In this document: piece by piece, positions 59,241 through 64,000 of the stretch | How positions within the stretch are numbered: position 1 is the stretch's first letter | How the letters are laid out: every line of letters starts with the position of its first letter | Assembly (NCBI GenBank): GCA_002423185.1 | Contig: DIUX01000004.1 | Span: forward strand, 310,001-374,000 | Reading direction: 5' to 3' | DNA length: 64,000 bases | Source: Micavibrio sp. UBA6147 | GTDB taxonomy: Bacteria > Pseudomonadota > Alphaproteobacteria > Micavibrionales > UBA1664 | Position numbers and translations under genes: made by a program | Notes under the pieces: generated by a model | Seen by the model: only the letters and a program-made list of their open reading frames with translations | Told to the model about the DNA's origin: nothing | Databases searched by the model: none

Positions 59241-61028
59241 TTGATAGATAGTAAGAGTAACACTTATAAAGCATTGCTAGGCAGCTTAAGAGCCTCCGAC
59301 CAGATTGGCCTGAATATCTCTTTTGCCGATGGGCGCGTGGAGTGGATCGGCGAACGGCCGTCCTTTATGAGCGCGATTGACGCTTTGCCGGTGAGCTTTG
59401 AAGAATTTGTTCGTAACGTGAATCCCGCGGATTTGCCTCAGCTCCTGAGCGATATTAAACCCAGCAATATCGACGCTGTGATCGATTCTTACCGCATTAT
59501 GTGTAATTTCCGCTATCGTTTTGACAATGGCGACCATGTTACTTTGTGCCTTAAAGGCGAGGTGCAGGCGAATGATAATGCCACGTTTTCGGGGTTGCTG
59601 TCGGCCTGTGATACGGGTGTGGTGGCGGTAGCCCCTGTTTCTCCTGCTGGCCTTGATGCGGTGCGCGTCTATCCTGAGGGCGGGCATGGGTATACCGAAC
59701 GCACCCACACAACGCGCCGTAGTCTGGTTGAAATCATCGACCAAAATAATGTCAAGAATGCCAATTTGCCGGATGATAAACGGCTTGGGTTTTTGCTGTT
59801 GATCGGGCTTGATCGTTTGGCCATGTTTAATCAGGCCTATGGCGGGAATTTTGTGGATGCCTTGCTGGCGCAGGTTGAAGACCAACTGAAGGCCATTTTC
59901 GGTGGCGAAGAAACTGTGTTGATGCGGTTGTCGGGGGATCAATACGCGTGTTTCTTTCCGGATCAGCCAGCCTTAAGAATGGAAGAAGTGGCGCGCAGCT
60001 TGCTTGACCGCCTGAACCAATCGGCGTTTAAAACCCTTCATGGCGGGGTGCGTTTGAATGCCTCTGTCGGCGGCGTGTCTTTGCGTGAACGCGTTAAACA
60101 CACGGGTGATTACATCGTGATGGCCGAGGCCGCCTTAGCGAATGCCAAGATGAATGGTCGCGGGCGTTTTGTGGCCTATGCACGGGATCGGATTCAATCG
60201 GCGCTGGATATTCGTAAGATTTTAAAAGGGGCGGATAACTTCCTGCGCAGTTTTGAGGAAGGGCGTTTGAAATTGGCGTTCCAGCCGGTCATTCGTTCCC
60301 GCACCAAAAACGATGATGTCAGTTTCTATGAATGTCTTTTGCGGATGGTGGACGACCAAGAACGCATCATCACCGCCGGACAGTTTATGCACCAGATCGA
60401 GGGGCTCGGCCTGTCGCATATCGCGGATCAATTCAGTTTGCATCAGGCGGTGACGGAGCTTAAGTCCTTTCCCGATCTGCAACTATCGGTGAATGTGTCG
60501 CCGGCGTCCTTGAATGACCCTGCGTGGCTGCGCAGTGCTATTTCATTGTTGAAAGACCATCCGTCTATCGCGCGGCGGATTGTGTTTGAAATTACCGAAA
60601 CGGCGGCGATGCAAGACCTGAAACTCGCCAAACGTGTCACAAAAACTTTGCAAGACCTTGGTTGCCGCATTGCGCTTGACGATTTTGGGGCGGGGTATAG
60701 TTCGTTTATTCAAATGAAGGAGTTGTCCCCTGACATCGTAAAAATCGACAAACATTTCATCAGCGAGATCGAAGACCCGCAAAACCGTATTTTCATTGAC
60801 GCGATTCAAATGCTCGCCGATGGGTTTGATCTCGAAACCGTGGGCGAAGGCGCGGAAACCAAACGCGAGGCCGCCATCTTGCAAGAACATGGCGTGAACA
60901 ACATTCAAGGATATGCCTATGGATATCCGTCCATCAGTCGCCTTTGGTTGCCAAAGGGGCATGATTTGCGCGACGCCATGTTGAAGGATGAGGAAAATCT
61001 TGCGCAACAATTCCCGAGTTTGAAATAG
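59241..61028 (+). CDS. GGDEF/EAL protein with degenerate GGDEF
   Basis: A 595-residue protein; TTG is the start (AGGGG about eight bases upstream). An N-terminal sensory region of about 170 residues is followed by a GGDEF-like domain (LLLIGLDRLAMFNQAYG... RLSGDQYACFF) in which the signature is SGDQY, so cyclase activity is unlikely; it may bind GTP or be silent. The EAL domain keeps the catalytic glutamate (ECLLR in place of EALLR), NVSP, EITETA, DDFGAGYSS, KIDKHF and GEGAE, so c-di-GMP phosphodiesterase activity is plausible. No membrane helix is visible. A terminator follows. Confidence 0.88.
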   Translation: MIDSKSNTYKALLGSLRASDQIGLNISFADGRVEWIGERPSFMSAIDALPVSFEEFVRNVNPADLPQLLSDIKPSNIDAVIDSYRIMCNFRYRFDNGDHVTLCLKGEVQANDNATFSGLLSACDTGVVAVAPVSPAGLDAVRVYPEGGHGYTERTHTTRRSLVEIIDQNNVKNANLPDDKRLGFLLLIGLDRLAMFNQAYGGNFVDALLAQVEDQLKAIFGGEETVLMRLSGDQYACFFPDQPALRMEEVARSLLDRLNQSAFKTLHGGVRLNASVGGVSLRERVKHTGDYIVMAEAALANAKMNGRGRFVAYARDRIQSALDIRKILKGADNFLRSFEEGRLKLAFQPVIRSRTKNDDVSFYECLLRMVDDQERIITAGQFMHQIEGLGLSHIADQFSLHQAVTELKSFPDLQLSVNVSPASLNDPAWLRSAISLLKDHPSIARRIVFEITETAAMQDLKLAKRVTKTLQDLGCRIALDDFGAGYSSFIQMKELSPDIVKIDKHFISEIEDPQNRIFIDAIQMLADGFDLETVGEGAETKREAAILQEHGVNNIQGYAYGYPSISRLWLPKGHDLRDAMLKDEENLAQQFPSLK

Positions 61029-61087
61029 GGGCAGTATTCGGGAAATTTATTCTGCGCTGCGGCGTGTGAGCATTTTGCGCTCATAAA

Positions 61088-61112
61088 AAAGGGGCTGTCA
61101 TAGCCCCTTTAT
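61088..61112. terminator. Bidirectional intrinsic terminator
   Basis: AAAGGGGCT (61088-61096) pairs with AGCCCCTTT (61102-61110), between the GGDEF/EAL gene and the convergent phaR. Confidence 0.8.
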
Positions 61113-61160
61113 TGTGCCGATTATGCGGCGCTTTTTTATGTCGATTACTTAGGTCGATTA

Positions 61161-61772
61161 CTAGGCCGATTTTTTCTCAATGTCCTTCAACTGGTTTTGA
61201 AGGTCATTGATTTTTTTACGCAAAAAAGCGGCTTGGTCTTCGGCGCTCATGGTGGCAGGGGCGGTTTCACCTTCACCTTCACCGGCATTGAACATCGAGA
61301 AGGGGCTGAGCGCCTTCATGGTGTGGTTCATGATCTCCATATTCTTGCGCGAGATTTCTTCCATCATGTTCAGTGGTGTGTTCAGAGGCTTAATGGTGTT
61401 TTCCAAAGATTGGTTGATGGTTTCGCGGATTTCTTCTTGATGCTTGACGAAGTTATGCATCGATTGCTCAAGATAGTTCGGAATATAGGATTGGACATTG
61501 TCGCCATAGAATTGGATCAATTGACGCAGGAAGGTCGGCGGCAACATTGTTTCGCCTTTGGCTTCTTGTTCGACAATGATCTGGGTCAGGACGTTTTGGG
61601 TGAGGTCTTCGCCGGATTTGGCGTCAACGACGACAAAGTCCTGTCCTTCGCGGATCATTTCGCATAAATCGTCGAGTGTTACATAGCTGCTGCGCCCCGT
61701 GTCGTATAAACGGCGGTTGGCGTATTTTTTAACGACAATGGTGTCGTCTTTTTTCTTTTTGGGTCTGCCCAT
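61161..61772 (-). CDS. phaR: Polyhydroxyalkanoate synthesis regulator PhaR
   Basis: A 203-residue transcription repressor of phasin genes that also binds PHB, so granules relieve repression. The N-terminal DNA-binding PHB_acc domain reads VVKKYANRRLYDTGRSSYVTLDDL and EDLTQNVLTQIIVEQE; the second half is helical with PPTFLRQLIQFYGDNVQ and a long amphipathic C-terminus. AGGAGAG precedes the ATG. It is divergent from phaC over a 115-bp region containing TTGTTCACTATGCACAAAA, which partly matches the phasin operator, so autoregulation is plausible. Confidence 0.95.
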   Translation of the reverse strand: MGRPKKKKDDTIVVKKYANRRLYDTGRSSYVTLDDLCEMIREGQDFVVVDAKSGEDLTQNVLTQIIVEQEAKGETMLPPTFLRQLIQFYGDNVQSYIPNYLEQSMHNFVKHQEEIRETINQSLENTIKPLNTPLNMMEEISRKNMEIMNHTMKALSPFSMFNAGEGEGETAPATMSAEDQAAFLRKKINDLQNQLKDIEKKSA

Positions 61773-61887
61773 TTTTCTCTCCTGCGGATGTTATTTTTGT
61801 TCACTATGCACAAAAAACAATGGAAATTTATTTGCTGTCCTGCAATATATAGGGCAATCACATAGAAATGAAAAGTTTTTTCTGAAT
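61773..61887. promoter_or_regulatory. Divergent phaR-phaC promoter region
   Basis: On the phaR strand TTTTGTGCA shares its first nine bases with the phasin operator, and TTGCTGTCCTGCAA (61832-61845) is an inverted repeat of TTGC/GCAA type. These are weaker matches than the phasin copies. Confidence 0.45.
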
Positions 61888-63267
61888 ATGCCTAAAAAAG
61901 CAACAAAAAAGGCCGATCGATCGCTCTGGCCACGGCCGCTATCAATGCACATGAACAATGCCGTTTGGGGTGTTGGGGCGGCGCTTTTTTCTGGGTTTAC
62001 CCCTGAATTACCACAAAGTAATTATGCAAAAAAGAAGGGCGAGCGGGATGGTGCAAACCATACCACGGCAAACAAGCCTTCAAACACAACGCCAAAGGCC
62101 GAGCAATGGCAGGAGGCGATCCGCCAAGATCCGACATTGGCCGCGCGTTCGGCACAGGATATTATTCTGGAAATGCACAAGGGGATACGCGCCTATCAAT
62201 CCTATGGCGCGGAGTCTTTGTATCCGGTGCGCGATGTCATTTGGCAAATGGGCGCGTGTTCGCTGAAGCAAGGCTTTGACGGGGCGCTTGTGCCGCAATC
62301 CGGCGCGGGTGTAAAGCCAAAGGGTAAACGCAGCACGCCAACAGATGCGCCGCATCAATCATTACATTATGTCGTGATTATTCCGTCCTTGGTGAACGGG
62401 CCACAAATTCTCGATATTCGCAAAGGAGAGTCCTTTACCGAATATTTGCATGAGCGCGGCTTACTGCCTTTATACCTCGATTGGGGTGCGCCGCAAGATG
62501 GCGATGGGGCGGAAGCGGGATTTAATATCGGTGATTATATCAAATGGCGGCTTGTTCCGTGTTTGGATGATTTATTGCGCCGCATACCCGCGCATGCGCA
62601 AATCAGTTTTGCCGGATATTGCATGGGCGGAACGATTCTTGCTGCGTATCTCGGGCTGATATTCGGGGCGGGTTTTCATCGGCCTGATATTGCGGCGCGG
62701 GTGAAGGGGGCGGTGTTTTTGGCGGCGCCGTGGGATTTTCATGCCGACCCCGCGCATCTTGCGATGATGCGGCTCTTCGCCCAACATGTTGACCCGATGA
62801 TCGAACGCGAAGGCGTGTTGCAAGGGGATTGGATCCAATCCATTTTCGCATGCCTCGACCCGACCGCCATCATCCGTAAATTTCGCAGCTTTTACCGTAT
62901 GGTGGAAGACGGCGCGGACGGTGCGGCGCATTTTGTTGCGGTAGAGGATTGGCTCAACAGTGGGCCTGACCTTGCGGGGCCGGCGGCGCGGACATGCCTT
63001 GTGGAATGGTATGACCGCAATGAACCATCGCGCGGAACGTGGCGTGTGTGTGATGCTGCGCTCGATGTTTCCAGTATTGCGGTGCCGTCATTGTGCGTTA
63101 TTCCGCGCCGCGACCGCCTCGTGCCGCCCGCCTCGGCGCAGGCTATGGCGGGTTTGCTGCGCGATGTTACGGTGCAATCCCCCGATTGCGGGCATATTGG
63201 GTTGATGAGCGGCCAACACGCGAAAACCGATTTTTGGCCGGATATCGCGGATTGGTTGCTGCGTTAA
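61888..63267 (+). CDS. phaC: Poly(3-hydroxyalkanoate) synthase
   Basis: Polymerises 3-hydroxyacyl-CoA into granule PHA. 459 residues from the ATG at 61888; the open frame continues 63 codons upstream without support. The alpha/beta hydrolase fold has the lipase-like box GYCMGG with catalytic Cys245, a catalytic Asp in IPRRDRLVPP and a His in DCGHIGL. VVIIPSLVNGPQILDI and LPLYLDWGAP are family segments. The length lies between class I (~590) and class III (~355) enzymes, with a short Pro/Lys-rich N-terminal domain. Divergent from phaR and followed by a thiolase gene. Confidence 0.88.
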   Translation: MPKKATKKADRSLWPRPLSMHMNNAVWGVGAALFSGFTPELPQSNYAKKKGERDGANHTTANKPSNTTPKAEQWQEAIRQDPTLAARSAQDIILEMHKGIRAYQSYGAESLYPVRDVIWQMGACSLKQGFDGALVPQSGAGVKPKGKRSTPTDAPHQSLHYVVIIPSLVNGPQILDIRKGESFTEYLHERGLLPLYLDWGAPQDGDGAEAGFNIGDYIKWRLVPCLDDLLRRIPAHAQISFAGYCMGGTILAAYLGLIFGAGFHRPDIAARVKGAVFLAAPWDFHADPAHLAMMRLFAQHVDPMIEREGVLQGDWIQSIFACLDPTAIIRKFRSFYRMVEDGADGAAHFVAVEDWLNSGPDLAGPAARTCLVEWYDRNEPSRGTWRVCDAALDVSSIAVPSLCVIPRRDRLVPPASAQAMAGLLRDVTVQSPDCGHIGLMSGQHAKTDFWPDIADWLLR

Positions 63268-63444
63268 TAATCGGTATTTTGAATCAGGCTGGCCGTGATC
63301 TGATGGTGGTCTGGCGTTGGTCTGACGGTGGTTTTTGTTTTGCCGCTGGGGGCTTTCCCCCTTGCGTGAGTGGCTTTGTTTGTGTAGCTTTGCCCACAAC
63401 GTCCGGTGGGGCGTTTCATAAATAAAGACAGAACGGAGTGGCCT

Positions 63445-64000
63445 ATGTCCTATACGAATGATCCTGTTGTTATTGTCGCCGCAAAACGTACCCCGATTGG
63501 CAATTTTATGGGCGGGTTCGGAGCGCTGTCCGCACACAGCCTCGGCGCAACCGTCATCAAAACAGTGATTGCGGATGCAAAACTCAAGGCCGATGACGTG
63601 GACGAGGTTATTTTGGGGCAGGTCTTGACCGCCTTGCAAGGGCAAAACCCCGCGCGCCAAGCCGCGATGGAAGCCGGCGTACCGAAGGAGAAAACAGCCT
63701 TCACGATCAACCAAGTTTGCGGATCCGGCCTTCGTGCCGTGGCCTTGGCGGCTCAGAGCATTTTGCTCGGCGATGCCAACATCGTCGTGGCAGGCGGGCA
63801 AGAAAATATGAGCCTTTCCCCCCATGGCCTTATGATGCGCAACGGCACGAAATTCGGCGCTGTGGAGATGCAAGACACGATGATTAAAGACGGCCTGTGG
63901 GATGCGTTTAACGATTACCACATGGGCATCACGGCGGAAAATATCGCCGAGTCCTATACGATTGACCGCGCCGCGCAAGATGAGTTTTCGGCGAAATCCC
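63445..64000 (+). CDS. phaA: Acetyl-CoA acetyltransferase (thiolase), 5' part
   Basis: The gene runs off the window. About 185 codons are present. The sequence begins DPVVIVAAKRTPIGNFMGG and continues VILGQVLTALQGQNPARQAA and INQVCGSGLRA, with the acylated nucleophile Cys92, then VAGGQENMSLSPH. Acetyl-CoA acetyltransferases of this type make acetoacetyl-CoA, the first step of PHB synthesis, so its position after phaC fits. CGGAG precedes the ATG. It could equally serve in beta-oxidation or ketone metabolism. Confidence 0.93.
   Translation, partial: MSYTNDPVVIVAAKRTPIGNFMGGFGALSAHSLGATVIKTVIADAKLKADDVDEVILGQVLTALQGQNPARQAAMEAGVPKEKTAFTINQVCGSGLRAVALAAQSILLGDANIVVAGGQENMSLSPHGLMMRNGTKFGAVEMQDTMIKDGLWDAFNDYHMGITAENIAESYTIDRAAQDEFSAKS

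Noticed and set aside
63088..63978. 296-codon minus-strand frame
   Set aside because: Antisense to phaC and the thiolase gene; the plus-strand thiolase has unmistakable motifs.
1..64000. tRNA, rRNA or mobile-element genes
   Set aside because: No cloverleaf with a T-loop, no rRNA sequence, no transposase-like protein and no flanking inverted repeats were found by eye.

Overview
The window reads as a continuous piece of an alphaproteobacterial chromosome of moderately high GC (estimated by eye, not computed). Support comes from the housekeeping genes and their order: the prs, pgeF, rplY, pth, ychF neighbourhood, ilvE beside an OmpR-type two-component pair, a PhaR/phasin/PHA synthase set, a RecX-family protein, and an indolepyruvate ferredoxin oxidoreductase made as one fused chain. 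A member of the Rhodospirillales/Micavibrionales type would fit, but the sequence alone does not name the genus. I saw no rRNA or tRNA genes, insertion sequences, prophage or CRISPR array.

Layout. 0-1.5 kb: two pairs of small paralogous proteins (tandem secreted four-cysteine proteins; two small cytosolic proteins with a three-segment hairpin between them). 1.8-5.3 kb: fused indolepyruvate ferredoxin oxidoreductase. 5.4-10 kb, minus strand: a run of cysteine-synthase-like enzyme, TrkH, methyltransferase, hotdog thioesterase and two chagasin-like (I42) inhibitors, closed by a strong terminator. 10-20 kb: lysA, a pilin-like protein, a PseG-like enzyme, rimO, then mutS with dut and coaBC upstream. 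20-25 kb: an acidic exported repeat protein, ubiE, murJ, trpS. 25-32 kb: an exported protein, prs, pgeF, rplY, pth, ychF, adenosine deaminase. 32-40 kb: ilvE, an OmpR/EnvZ-type pair, csaA, a phasin and a large PAS histidine kinase. 40-50 kb: recX, an ABC-2 permease, hslO, a lipoprotein, dnaK, a second trkH, an OmpA-like lipoprotein, a PfpI-like protein and prfB. 50-59 kb: a block of three exported proteins, one with TcpQ-like repeats and one a 1615-residue coiled coil. 59-64 kb: a GGDEF/EAL protein, phaR, phaC and the 5' part of a thiolase gene.

How the parts connect. PhaR, PHA synthase, thiolase and the phasin 25 kb away form one polyhydroxyalkanoate storage system. Two copies of TTGCACTGCACAA flank a good sigma-70-like promoter of the phasin gene, and a near-identical copy sits between the -35 and -10 elements in front of the PfpI-like gene, suggesting a shared PhaR operator. 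The prfB gene carries a textbook programmed +1 frameshift. The strongest candidate for something undescribed is the 50.9-59.1 kb block: two consecutive large exported proteins appear to share an N-terminal module, one adds TcpQ-like repeats and the other a periplasm-spanning-length coiled coil, and a small exported protein follows. Its role is unknown; cell-envelope or secretion scaffolding is a guess.
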